NCBI RefSeq assembly: GCF_000591035.1 | Contig: NC_022521.1 | Span: forward strand, 744,001 to 808,000 | Source: Aeropyrum camini SY1 = JCM 12091 | Lineage (GTDB): Archaea > Thermoproteota > Thermoprotei_A > Sulfolobales > Acidilobaceae | Reading direction: 5' to 3' | DNA: 64,000 nucleotides | Shown: one piece after another, positions 15,988 through 23,721 of the stretch | How positions within the stretch are numbered: the stretch's first letter is position 1 | Layout of the letters: each line of letters begins with the position of its first letter | Notes under the pieces: generated by a model | Database searches by the model: none | What the model was told of the DNA's origin: nothing | What the model saw: only the letters and a program-made list of their open reading frames with translations | Position numbers and translations under genes: made by a program

Positions 15988-16441
15988 CCAGACACTCCTC
16001 CACAGCCCTATACACCCTCACCGAGCATTCCAAAGCCTCCTCCGCATCCCTGCGAGTGTAGTTCTCGAAGGGGGTAGCACCGCCTGGCCAGGCGTCTGGA
16101 TACCGCGTCGGCACATACATCTTATTGAGAAGAGCTATACAATCCCTTAGATCCTCAAGGCCCGGGCAAAGGCTCTTCGCCCTCCTCCACAGGCCCATAA
16201 GGTCGTGGCCGAAAGACTCCACCCCACCAGCCCTGAGTACAGCCTTTAGAGAGTACTCTGCAGCCTGGTTAGCCTTGAAACACGCCCAGCTATAGAAACC
16301 ACCGTCATAGTCGGACCTGACAGACTCCAGCGTGTACCGCGCCTGCCTCAGCCACCTATCCGCCTCCTCGCAGTCTAGAACCAACCAAACCCCACCCCGC
16401 AGGCAGGCCCTGAGGGGCTCGGCACAGTACGCGCTCTCCAC
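15965..16441 (-). CDS. HEPN-domain protein (up to 158 aa)
   Basis: The segment ADRWLRQARYTLESVRSDYDGGFYSWACFKANQAAEYSLKAVL is diagnostic for the PF05168-type HEPN domain, ending in MYVPTRYPD. The canonical Rx4-6H ribonuclease motif is not seen, as is common in this subfamily paired with MNT proteins. The GTG at 16441 would add ~20 residues; a TTG at about 16384 just before VLDCEEADRWL is a plausible true start. With the overlapping MNT gene this is a typical archaeal toxin-antitoxin-like pair. The Cys-rich N-terminus is unusual. Confidence 0.85.
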   Translation of the reverse strand: MESAYCAEPLRACLRGGVWLVLDCEEADRWLRQARYTLESVRSDYDGGFYSWACFKANQAAEYSLKAVLRAGGVESFGHDLMGLWRRAKSLCPGLEDLRDCIALLNKMYVPTRYPDAWPGGATPFENYTRRDAEEALECSVRVYRAVEECLGEECEGA

Positions 16442-16499
16442 AGCCCCCCGTCCACGGGGGGCTTGGCTCCCGGATTCCTCCTCACCGCCCCCGCCTAGT

Positions 16500-17672
16500 C
16501 TATTGGAGGCCTAGGGTTTCAAGCTGTTTCAGCACGTATCCTCTTATGTCGTCGAGGCTGGGCAATCTCTGGGTGAGGCGGCCGTCCTCGAGGTACTTCT
16601 GGGTGAGGGGTTCGCAGTCCGTCGGCTCTTCTCCAAGCCTCGCCACCCTCCTCTCCCCCTGGCATTGGACTATTGACCTGGCGCCGGGGAGCTTGCCCCT
16701 CTTAGTCCTGGGCCTCCACTCTCCATTCTCGTAGACTTCCACCACGTCCATGCTTATGTCGATGTTGGGTGCGGCCGCTATAGTGGTGCCGACTCCGAAG
16801 CCGTCGGCCACGTCCCTGAGCTCGGCCACCTTCTCCTCGTCGAGGCCCCCGCTAACGAATATCTTGACGTGCCTGTAGCCGTGTATGTCGAGGGCCCATC
16901 TAACCTCCTCCACGATATCCCTCATCCTCCCCCTCCTGCTGCCAGGCGTGTCGAGTCTCACGCCGGCGAGGACCTCTCCCAGCTCCCTAGCCGCCATCAG
17001 GGCCTCCTCTCTCTCGTCCCAGAACGTGTCCACGAGCGCTATGATGGGGGTCTCGCCCTTGAACGTCTCTGCAAAAGCCCTCCACGCCTCAACCTGGCTC
17101 CCGAACACTATTATGAGGGCGTGGGGCATGGTGCCCCGAGGCTCGACGCCTAGGTAGTCCCTGCTCAAAACACCGCTGACACCGTCGAGCCCCCCTATGA
17201 GGGCTGCTCTATCCGCTGCCGGCTGTACGGCCGGGTGTAGAGCCCTGAGGCCGAAGAAGAGCACAGTCTTACCCTTACCAGCAGCTAGCCTGACCCTCGC
17301 AGCCTTGGTGGCTATGCTGGTGGAGAACCTGAGGAGGCCTAGCAGAGCCGTCTCAAACAAGATTATATCCTGGAACCTGCCCTCGACGACCATTAGAGGG
17401 TCTTTCCTCCGGAACACCGTCCCCTCGGGGATGCTGTATACTGTCACGGGCTTTCCCTGGAGGAGGGCTAGGGCCTCCTCGAGCCCAGCGTAGACCGCCC
17501 ACTCATAACCCCGGGGGAGGCTGTAGGCGTGGACCTCCATCCTAACCCTCTTCCCGCCCACACCATACTTCTCCGCCACGTGCCTAGTCCTGATGAAGTA
17601 GATGTCGGTGGCCCTCCCGCCAAGTATCTCGCCTAGGCTGGCCATATAGAGACGGGGCCCCCTCTCCCCCAA
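16500..17672 (-). CDS. Nicotinate phosphoribosyltransferase (390 aa)
   Basis: It converts nicotinate and PRPP to nicotinate mononucleotide in NAD salvage. The archaeal short form is recognised by RATDIYFIRTRHVAEKYG near the N-terminus, by FFGLRALHP and GTMPHAL (catalytic His region) mid-protein, by ALVDTFWDEREEAL and RLDTPGSRRG in the barrel, and by KIFVSGGLDEEKV phosphate-binding strand. Cysteines near the C-terminus (IVQCQGERR, EPTDCEPL) match the small Zn-knuckle seen in archaeal homologues. The TTG at 17672 gives a ~16-base leader from the promoter at 17711; an ATG at 17645 is the alternative. Confidence 0.88.
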   Translation of the reverse strand: MGERGPRLYMASLGEILGGRATDIYFIRTRHVAEKYGVGGKRVRMEVHAYSLPRGYEWAVYAGLEEALALLQGKPVTVYSIPEGTVFRRKDPLMVVEGRFQDIILFETALLGLLRFSTSIATKAARVRLAAGKGKTVLFFGLRALHPAVQPAADRAALIGGLDGVSGVLSRDYLGVEPRGTMPHALIIVFGSQVEAWRAFAETFKGETPIIALVDTFWDEREEALMAARELGEVLAGVRLDTPGSRRGRMRDIVEEVRWALDIHGYRHVKIFVSGGLDEEKVAELRDVADGFGVGTTIAAAPNIDISMDVVEVYENGEWRPRTKRGKLPGARSIVQCQGERRVARLGEEPTDCEPLTQKYLEDGRLTQRLPSLDDIRGYVLKQLETLGLQ

Positions 17673-17710
17673 CCATCAACACCAGAAACAAACCTGTCGC
17701 CCGGGCGCGG

Positions 17711-17719
17711 ATTTATAGA
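17711..17719 (-). promoter_or_regulatory. TATA box for the nicotinate phosphoribosyltransferase gene
   Basis: On the minus strand CTATAAATCC is a good TATA element. The expected start of transcription is near 17688, sixteen bases before the TTG at 17672. Confidence 0.5.
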
Positions 17720-17725
17720 AGCCTC

Positions 17726-18301
17726 CTAACCGCCAGAAGCGCCAGAACCCGTGCGCTCTCCTGCTGCAGCCCCGGCCTGGGGTGTGGCTGGTGAAAGAGC
17801 TGCTGTGAGTATTGAGACGGTGTAGAGTGTCAGCCCGATAGCCCTAGCTATGCTTGAGAAGGCTCCGAACACAGGCAGCAGCCGGCCCTCCCCTCCCGGA
17901 GCCAGGTAGTGGGGAGCGAGGCTCAGCAGGAGGCCCATTGTCTGGGCTACGGCTCCTGCTACGCACGCGGCCCTGGCGGCCCGGGATCCAGAGGCGGAGG
18001 CAACCAGCCACACCCCAGCGCTGGACAACAGTATGCCGAGGATGGCGGTGGCTAGCATAATCATGGCTACACTGCGGAGCAGCTCTACAGCACTACCTCC
18101 CCCGAATGCCCCGGAGTATATCGCATAGCCGTAGACCGCACTCCTCACCGCTGATATGAGGAAGAATATAGATAAGAGTAGGAAGCCCAATGGGCCCCGG
18201 CTCCCCGGTGCCAGTAGACCCGCTGGAGAGCCCACGATGGATACGACCAGGGAGAAGGCCGTGATTGCGAGGTTGAATAAGTTCAGCGTCTCCGGCTCCA
18301 T
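17726..18301 (-). CDS. Four- to five-helix membrane protein of unknown function (191 aa)
   Basis: Hydrophobic helices are LFNLAITAFSLVVSIVG, LGFLLLSIFFLISAVRSAVYGYAI, SVAMIMLATAILGILLSSAGVWLVA, ARAACVAGAVAQTMGLLLSL and AIGLTLYTVSILTAAL, followed by a short Ala/Gly/Ser-rich tail. I do not recognise the family. The ATG at 18301 is chosen because the frame upstream is an Arg/Ser-rich read-through of the small gene at 18283-18411, whose stop overlaps this start by 19 bases. Confidence 0.6.
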   Translation of the reverse strand: MEPETLNLFNLAITAFSLVVSIVGSPAGLLAPGSRGPLGFLLLSIFFLISAVRSAVYGYAIYSGAFGGGSAVELLRSVAMIMLATAILGILLSSAGVWLVASASGSRAARAACVAGAVAQTMGLLLSLAPHYLAPGGEGRLLPVFGAFSSIARAIGLTLYTVSILTAALSPATPQAGAAAGERTGSGASGG

Positions 18302-18411
18302 AACCCCAGGCCGAAGAACATGAGGGCTACAGCAGCGGATAATACCCCGGCGAGAGCGAGCCCTGCTAGGCCTATGGGAGCCACTATGGCTGCGGGAAGG
18401 GCCTCCCCCAA
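18283..18411 (-). CDS. Very small membrane protein (42 aa)
   Basis: A TTG at 18411 opens LGEALPAAIVAPIGLAGLAL... then ALMFFGLGLWSRRR and a TGA at 18283. The residues are almost entirely hydrophobic with a positively charged C-terminal cap, as expected of one long or two short membrane helices. Codon choice (GCC, CTC, ATA, GGG) follows the neighbours. Its stop overlaps the ATG of the next membrane gene, suggesting coupling. There is no clear ribosome binding site, so it may be expressed from a leaderless message or be chance. Confidence 0.4.
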   Translation of the reverse strand: MGEALPAAIVAPIGLAGLALAGVLSAAVALMFFGLGLWSRRR

Positions 18412-18474
18412 GCCTTGAACCCAAATTCCCTTAAGTTGAGGTCCTCAGCGACTTATCCTTCCAGGCTGTAAGCG

Positions 18475-18882
18475 CTAGCCCCGCCCGCTGAGCCTCCTCA
18501 CATAGAACAAGGTTACCCCAAGAAGCACCAGCGTTATTACGCCTCCCGTCACAGCAGCCCCCACCTGCCCACCCCTAAAAGCCTCGAGCGAGGCTAGAGC
18601 GACCACGAGCGCGGCGAGGCCGTCTACCAGGGCCATGGGTGCCGAGAGTATCCTGGCCACCGTCCCTCCGCGGAGGGAGGATACTATGAAGACTATGTTC
18701 CCCACTATAAACATTCCGAGCGTGATAACAAGGTATATGAGGAATATCACCAGGGCGCCCAGGCCCCCTCCCCGAGCCTCCGAGTAGACGTATCCCAGGA
18801 GCACGACGCCGCCGACAGTGAGCAGGAAGCCTAGTATGCTGCCTATGGCCGAAGCCACGCCGACTATACCACGGACACCCAC
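18475..18882 (-). CDS. Four-helix membrane protein of unknown function (135 aa)
   Basis: Four helices are seen: ASAIGSILGFLLTVGGVVLLGYV, LGALVIFLIYLVITLGMFIVGNIVFIV, LVDGLAALVVALASLEAF and AAVTGGVITLVLLGVTLFYV, ending in VRRLSGRG. The GTG at 18882 follows GGGGGG by seven bases. I do not recognise the family. It is followed downstream by two further small membrane genes on the same strand, so the three may form one unit. Confidence 0.6.
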   Translation of the reverse strand: MGVRGIVGVASAIGSILGFLLTVGGVVLLGYVYSEARGGGLGALVIFLIYLVITLGMFIVGNIVFIVSSLRGGTVARILSAPMALVDGLAALVVALASLEAFRGGQVGAAVTGGVITLVLLGVTLFYVRRLSGRG

Positions 18883-18917
18883 GCTTCAGCCCCCCGTTGA
18901 CGGTGTCTTGCTCCCCG

Positions 18918-19580
18918 CTAATAGAGGGGCTTCCTCGGCCTCAGCACCGTGTAGATCATGTGGACCCAGCTGCCGCAGAGTATCCTGGAGTGAAGGAGGG
19001 ATAGCTCCACCCTTATCTCCTCCCCGTCGAACACTCCTGGGCACTCAGCCAGCCCTACACCCCCGCCGAACATGAAGGGGGCTATGGTGACCCTTACCTC
19101 GTCAACCAGCCCCTTCTCCAGCATGGCGCAGTTCAGACCCCCTCCACCCTCCACCATTAAAACCCTCACGCCCAGCTCCTCCCGCAGAACTTCGACAGCC
19201 CTATCTAGATCCACCCTCCCCCTCCCTGCTTCAACAATCCTCACACCCCTCTCTAGGTATGGCCTGAGCCTCTCGCTGCTGTGGCCCTCGGTAGTTATGA
19301 GCACACTCCCCCTGCGGAGACCCGCGACTTCCGGAGGAACCCTGAGCCTCGAATCCACTATAACCCTTAGTGGGCTCCTCCCGGGGACGAGCCTCACGTT
19401 TAGCCTAGGCTTATCAACCACCGCGGTCCTGCTGCCCACCATGACTGCGCCTGCTGAAGCCCTATACCTGTGCTGGAGCTCGAAGTCCTCCCTACAGCTG
19501 AGGAGGCTGTACCCGGTGACGCTGGCGATCCTGCCGTCGAGGGTTGCTGTGCTGAAAATAAATGTGTAGGGTCTGGCCAA
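18918..19580 (-). CDS. 2,5-diamino-6-ribosylamino-4(3H)-pyrimidinone 5'-phosphate reductase (220 aa)
   Basis: This is a RibD C-terminal (RibD_C) domain protein. It opens RPYTFIFSTATLDGRIAS, continues with AVMVGSRTAVVDKPRLNVR and PLRVIVDSRLRVP, and has MVEGGGGLNCAMLEKGLVDEV near residue 150, all typical of the stand-alone archaeal reductase that reduces the ribosyl side chain in riboflavin/F420 deazaflavin precursor synthesis with NAD(P)H. Length is normal for the family. No other riboflavin gene is adjacent. Confidence 0.88.
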   Translation of the reverse strand: MARPYTFIFSTATLDGRIASVTGYSLLSCREDFELQHRYRASAGAVMVGSRTAVVDKPRLNVRLVPGRSPLRVIVDSRLRVPPEVAGLRRGSVLITTEGHSSERLRPYLERGVRIVEAGRGRVDLDRAVEVLREELGVRVLMVEGGGGLNCAMLEKGLVDEVRVTIAPFMFGGGVGLAECPGVFDGEEIRVELSLLHSRILCGSWVHMIYTVLRPRKPLY

Positions 19581-19595
19581 GCAATGGCACCCGTG

Positions 19596-19889
19596 TCATC
19601 CTGGTGGGGGGGATAGGGTTTTAGAGAGTATGCCCGCTATATGCTCCGCCGCCTCCCGAAGGCTGGGGTGGAGGCTTTTCCTCTCGAGCACAAGCCTCCC
19701 CTCCCTGTCCAGCCTCGCGAGGCCTGCCACGAGGAAGTGGTCTACAGCCTTCTCAACTTCCTCCGGGGAGAATAGTGCTGGGCTCCTGCCGCTGTACACC
19801 TTGGCGAGCTCCAACACTTCGCCAGGGGTGCGGGGCCCTAGCCAGAGCACGCCTAGAAGAAATTCCCTCCTGGTTAGTGGGGGGGTCAA
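19596..19889 (-). CDS. Small wHTH-like protein (97 aa)
   Basis: I do not recognise the family. The sequence TRREFLLGVLWLGPRTPGEVLELAKVY...FSPEEVEKAVDHFLVAGLARLDREGRLVLERKSL has the helix-helix-turn-helix-wing pattern of a winged-helix protein, with the wing at GLARLDREGRLVL. It may be a small regulator. It lies 15 bases upstream of the riboflavin-pathway reductase gene on the same strand and may be co-transcribed. Confidence 0.55.
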   Translation of the reverse strand: MTPPLTRREFLLGVLWLGPRTPGEVLELAKVYSGRSPALFSPEEVEKAVDHFLVAGLARLDREGRLVLERKSLHPSLREAAEHIAGILSKTLSPPPG

Positions 19890-19996
19890 AGTATGCTCAC
19901 CCTGTCCACGGTTGTTAATGCCAGGCCAAACGGGGGGTCTCCGAGAGTGTTTTCCTTCACCGGGGGCTGTGGGGTTGGAGCCTCTGGGATACCCGT

Positions 19997-20022
19997 GTAA
20001 TACGCGGTGTAGCCGGTATTAC
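19997..20022. repeat. 7-bp inverted repeat upstream of the HD-domain gene
   Basis: GTAATAC (19997-20003) and GTATTAC (20016-20022) are exact complements separated by twelve bases. It lies in the 257-base gap between the divergent wHTH-like gene and the HD gene and may be an operator. The rest of the gap shows no tRNA or other gene. Confidence 0.4.
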
Positions 20023-20146
20023 TCTGGACTCCCTGCTCTGGGCTCTAAAACCTACGTCTTAGAGGTAATACTCAAATTAGCCTTGCGGCCCAGGAGTAGT
20101 TCTATGGGTTTAAAGGCTTAGCCCGGGTTTGTGTGGTGCTAATTTG

Positions 20147-22078
20147 ATGCCTCGAGGAGGCGCCGGGGGGGTTAAGTCTAAGATTGTCAAGGACGTGGTC
20201 CACCAGTTTATAGAGCTGCCGTCGGACCTTGTGGCCACCATAGTAGACAGGCCCCTCTTCCAGAGGCTCAGGAGGGTGAGGCAGCTGAGCCTGGCGGACT
20301 ACGTCTACCCGGGAGCGGTGCATACGAGGTTTGAGCATAGCCTGGGAGTCGCCTACACTATGAGGAGGGCCCTCCACCACATTGTGAAGAACGTTGAGGA
20401 GATAGTGATGCCCTCCGTCGCCGAGTATATAGAGGACGAGTACCCCCTGAAGGGGGGCCTCCAGAAGAGGCTCCAAGGCTTTGCCACCAACCTCATAAGG
20501 GATGTTACGCAGGCCCTCCGGAATATGGAGGGGGAGGCCGTTGTGGCCGCTCTCCTCCACGACTCGGGCCACATTATGGCGAGCCATATAGCCGAGCAGG
20601 CCCTCCACGACCCGCTGATCATGGTTGCCCCTAGGGCCGTCCGGGAGCTGCCCCTCCTGGAGGAGCACGAGGACCTCACCATAAAGATCGTGTCGAAGCT
20701 TGCCGAAGAGGATGTGGAGATCCTCTATGGAAATAGGAGGGTGGACCTGCGGAGGGTTGTTGAGATACTCAGGCTGGCCTACTCCCGAGGTGAGTGGGAG
20801 AGGAGGTGTATGCGGGACGCCGAGTACCAGGCACCCGCAGCACCCGGTGGACTCGGGGAGAGCGCGGGGGCTTCCCGCTACGCCACGGTAGCGGCGATGT
20901 GCATCATAGCACAGCTCCTGAGCTCTGGCATCGACGTGGACAGGGCTGACTATATAATCAGGGACAGCATACATACTGGGAGCCTCTCGGGGATATACGA
21001 TATTAACCGCTACTACGCTGTTCTCACCCTTGTCCCGGAGGCTAGGCACACACACTCCACCCTCAAAGCCTCCCTCCGCCTGGGGATTCTGGAGAAGGGT
21101 GTCACGGTTATAGAGAACATGCTTCTGGCCAGGATCTACATGTACAGCGACGTCTACCTCCACGACGTCTCAATGATATACTCGGCCATGCTCTCTAGGG
21201 TGATAAGCCTGCTATACATAGCCGCCGCCCACCTCCAGGCCGACGCGAGGGAGGGCTTGATAGCCGGGAGGGAGGAGGCTAGGAGGCTCCTAGAAAAGTA
21301 CCCCGCCCTCGAGGCCCTAGCTCGGCTCCAGCACGGGGTGGATAGGGAGAGTCTCAGCAGCCTTGAGGAGATTCTCTCCATGGCCACCGACGACACGTTG
21401 TTCGAGGCTATGACAAGGATAGCGTTCGGCAGGGCAGAGGATCTCGCCGGATACATTACAGCCCTAGGCGATAAGCTTCAGACCAGCGACAGGAGGGCCA
21501 GGTCCTGGTATAGGGAGGCCTGCCTGGCCCTCCATCTGCTGTCCTACGGGGTCGTGGCGCGCCGCCATGTAGACGCCCTCATATCCGGGAGCGAGGGCAT
21601 AGTGCCGAGGCTCATAGAGGCTATAGAGAGCGAGAGCCCACACATAACGGGGCTCCTCCGCCGCAACACAACACCCCTGGTAACCCTCTCATGGTCCTCC
21701 TACAAGCCGTACCAGAAGGACCATACGGGTGGTAGGATATACGTCTTCAGGAAGCGCTACCCCCTCGAGCCTGTCGAAATAGCCTCCTCCGACCAGGCCC
21801 GCGTATCCAGAGAGCTCGAGGGAAAGTCATACTCCAAACTACTGATAACATACCCCTCTCTAAACATGTCCAGCCAGGGTGTGAGGCATCGCCGGGAGGA
21901 GCCGCAGATCTGGAGGTACAGGAAGGGGAAGCTCTCAGCAGACCTTGCAAGGGGATCCACACTCTACAGGCTGCTGGAGAGGAGCTGTGGTGTCAGCGAG
22001 GGGGAGGCGAGGAGGACCCTCCAGTCCGCCGCTGCTAGGGCCAAGGACCTCGCGCTGGACCTGTTTAGATACGTGTAG
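20147..22078 (+). CDS. HD-domain phosphohydrolase, SAMHD1/dGTPase-like (643 aa)
   Basis: The HD metal site is complete: RFEHSLG near residue 66, LLHDSGH near 140 and the downstream Asp in DVDRADYIIRD near 265, with the flanking FQRLRRVRQLSLADYVYPGAVHTR typical of SAMHD1/YpfH-type enzymes. The expected activity is hydrolysis of (d)NTPs or related phosphomonoesters. About 350 residues follow the catalytic domain; they are mostly helical and unassigned, longer than in most archaeal relatives. The ATG at 20147 is preferred to a TTG at 20129. Confidence 0.82.
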   Translation: MPRGGAGGVKSKIVKDVVHQFIELPSDLVATIVDRPLFQRLRRVRQLSLADYVYPGAVHTRFEHSLGVAYTMRRALHHIVKNVEEIVMPSVAEYIEDEYPLKGGLQKRLQGFATNLIRDVTQALRNMEGEAVVAALLHDSGHIMASHIAEQALHDPLIMVAPRAVRELPLLEEHEDLTIKIVSKLAEEDVEILYGNRRVDLRRVVEILRLAYSRGEWERRCMRDAEYQAPAAPGGLGESAGASRYATVAAMCIIAQLLSSGIDVDRADYIIRDSIHTGSLSGIYDINRYYAVLTLVPEARHTHSTLKASLRLGILEKGVTVIENMLLARIYMYSDVYLHDVSMIYSAMLSRVISLLYIAAAHLQADAREGLIAGREEARRLLEKYPALEALARLQHGVDRESLSSLEEILSMATDDTLFEAMTRIAFGRAEDLAGYITALGDKLQTSDRRARSWYREACLALHLLSYGVVARRHVDALISGSEGIVPRLIEAIESESPHITGLLRRNTTPLVTLSWSSYKPYQKDHTGGRIYVFRKRYPLEPVEIASSDQARVSRELEGKSYSKLLITYPSLNMSSQGVRHRREEPQIWRYRKGKLSADLARGSTLYRLLERSCGVSEGEARRTLQSAAARAKDLALDLFRYV

Positions 22079-22168
22079 ACAAGGTAACGGTCCCCCAGCC
22101 CTCCCTCCGGATATATTCGCCCCTCCAACAAACCCTGATCCTGGGTTCCACGGGGTGTTCGCTCCAAG

Positions 22169-22669
22169 TTGCCGGCCAGGATAGTTGGGAAGCCCGAGTA
22201 CCTGCCGGACCCCGTCTGGGAGGCAGTTGTGAGGCTCCACGGTGCGGTAGACCCGGAGACCGGCCACCTCATATGCCACCACTACCCTATAGCCCTCCAG
22301 CTTGTCGAGACCAGTGAGGGAGCCGTGCCTGCGGTGATGGTTGGCGATTGTATACTAGTCGTGGTCGGCTCCACCTACGTGTCCAGGCTTCTCACAGAGG
22401 CTAGGGAGTCCCGTCTCGAAGAGCTGGGTGCAGACCAAGCCAGGGTGGGCGGCGTGAGGGTGCCGGCGGAGGCTATAGCCCATGTCCTCTCAAGCCTCCG
22501 CGACTGGAGAGCTCAGGCCAGGTTCTATACTATCACACTAGAGAGAGGGGAGCATAGTGAGGACGCGGTTATAGCCGTCTTCACCGGCGGAGGGGAGGAG
22601 TGGGCGGCTGTTCTTACTGAGTGCGGGAGGGGAGGGGAGGAGAGGAAATCCGACACATTCTACCTCTAG
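22169..22669 (+). CDS. Protein of unknown function (166 aa)
   Basis: I do not recognise it. The sequence is a soluble alpha/beta protein with a His-rich early segment (ETGHLICHHYPIALQL), a strand-rich middle (AVMVGDCILVVVGSTYVS) and a charged C-terminal tail (GRGGEERKSDTFYL). The TTG at 22169 is preceded by a TATA-like GGATATATTCG near 22112. The gene overlaps or abuts the deacetylase-fold gene, which points to a joint transcript. Confidence 0.6.
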   Translation: MPARIVGKPEYLPDPVWEAVVRLHGAVDPETGHLICHHYPIALQLVETSEGAVPAVMVGDCILVVVGSTYVSRLLTEARESRLEELGADQARVGGVRVPAEAIAHVLSSLRDWRAQARFYTITLERGEHSEDAVIAVFTGGGEEWAAVLTECGRGGEERKSDTFYL

Positions 22670-22689
22670 CCCCCAGGGGGTGCTCCGCC

Positions 22690-23721
22690 CTGTCTGATGA
22701 CCCGAGGCTGTACTATACTGCAGTCTTCAAGATGCACATTCCCCCGCGCGGGAGCGGGCACCTAGAGGAGCCTAGGCGGCTGGACAGGGCGGTGGCCGCC
22801 ATAAAGAGGAGCGGGTTGCTAGGTAGGCTTGAGAAGGTTGAGCCCGGCTTCGGGAGCCTCAGGGTTTTCGAGGAGGTCCACGACCCGCTGTACATTCGGG
22901 GCCTCCTCTCGGAGCTTGAAGCCTCCCTCGACTCCTACTTCATCGATAGCGACACTTACATAAGCCCGGGAACCCAGGCAGCTCTCGAAGCCCTTGCATC
23001 CGCTGTTGAAGAGGCGTCCGAGCATGTTGTAGAGGGAGGCAAGGCCCTGGTGCTCGGGAGGCCGCCGGGCCATCACGCTGGCGTTGCAGGCCCTGGACTC
23101 GGCGCGCCGAGCCTTGGGGGGAGTCTGGTGAATGCTGCGGCGGCGATAGCATATAGGCTGGCGAAGAGGGGGCTCAAGGTTCTTATAGTGGACTTCGACG
23201 CCAACCACGGAAACGGCACCCAGGAGATACTCCAGGCGCTGCCTATGGGCGAGAGAATCTTCCACCTCGATATACACCAGGACTGGAGGAAGAGCTTCCC
23301 GTGGACGGGGGAGCCGGGAGTCACGGGGGACGGAGCCGCCCTTAATATAGTGCTGCCAGAGGGTTCTGGAGACGACATAATGCTAGCCCTCCTGGAGGGG
23401 CTGGAGCCCATGATAAGAGACTCGGCGCCAGACGCCCTAGTGGCCAGCATGGGGTTCGACGGCTACACAGGCGACAGCCCCCTCACGCTCACCAAGCTAA
23501 CGGCTAACACCTACTACTCCCTAGGCAGGCTTGCCTCAGGCTATCCAGTCGCGGCGGTGCTCGAGACGGGCTTTGGAAGAGGGTTGGAGCAGGGGCTCCC
23601 AGCCTTCGTAGCCGGCCTCCTGGGACTAGGGAACCCTGCGGGGGAGGAGGCTACGGAAAGCTCGGTGGAGGTGTGGAGAGAGTTTCTGGAGCTGAATAAG
23701 GAGGTTGTGGAGGCGGGTTAG
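22690..23721 (+). CDS. Histone deacetylase/acetoin utilisation superfamily protein (about 343 aa)
   Basis: Metal and catalytic motifs of the arginase-deacetylase fold are present: GRPPGHHAG near residue 122 (tandem His), VDFDANHGNGTQEIL near 170 (Asp/His ligands) and ASMGFDGYTGDSPL near 255 (Asp ligand). The catalytic Tyr loop is represented by ETGFGRGL near 295. The likely role is deacetylation of a protein Lys or an acetylated polyamine. The start is uncertain: a CTG at 22690 lies seven bases after GGGGGTG, a GTG at 22621 would overlap the previous gene, and an ATG at 22732 would remove the first strand (LYYTAVFK). Confidence 0.85.
   Translation: MSDDPRLYYTAVFKMHIPPRGSGHLEEPRRLDRAVAAIKRSGLLGRLEKVEPGFGSLRVFEEVHDPLYIRGLLSELEASLDSYFIDSDTYISPGTQAALEALASAVEEASEHVVEGGKALVLGRPPGHHAGVAGPGLGAPSLGGSLVNAAAAIAYRLAKRGLKVLIVDFDANHGNGTQEILQALPMGERIFHLDIHQDWRKSFPWTGEPGVTGDGAALNIVLPEGSGDDIMLALLEGLEPMIRDSAPDALVASMGFDGYTGDSPLTLTKLTANTYYSLGRLASGYPVAAVLETGFGRGLEQGLPAFVAGLLGLGNPAGEEATESSVEVWREFLELNKEVVEAG

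Noticed and set aside
20102-21163. 353-aa minus-strand frame opposite the HD gene
   Set aside because: Composition and lack of motifs mark it as the antisense shadow of the HD-domain gene, which has its full catalytic site.
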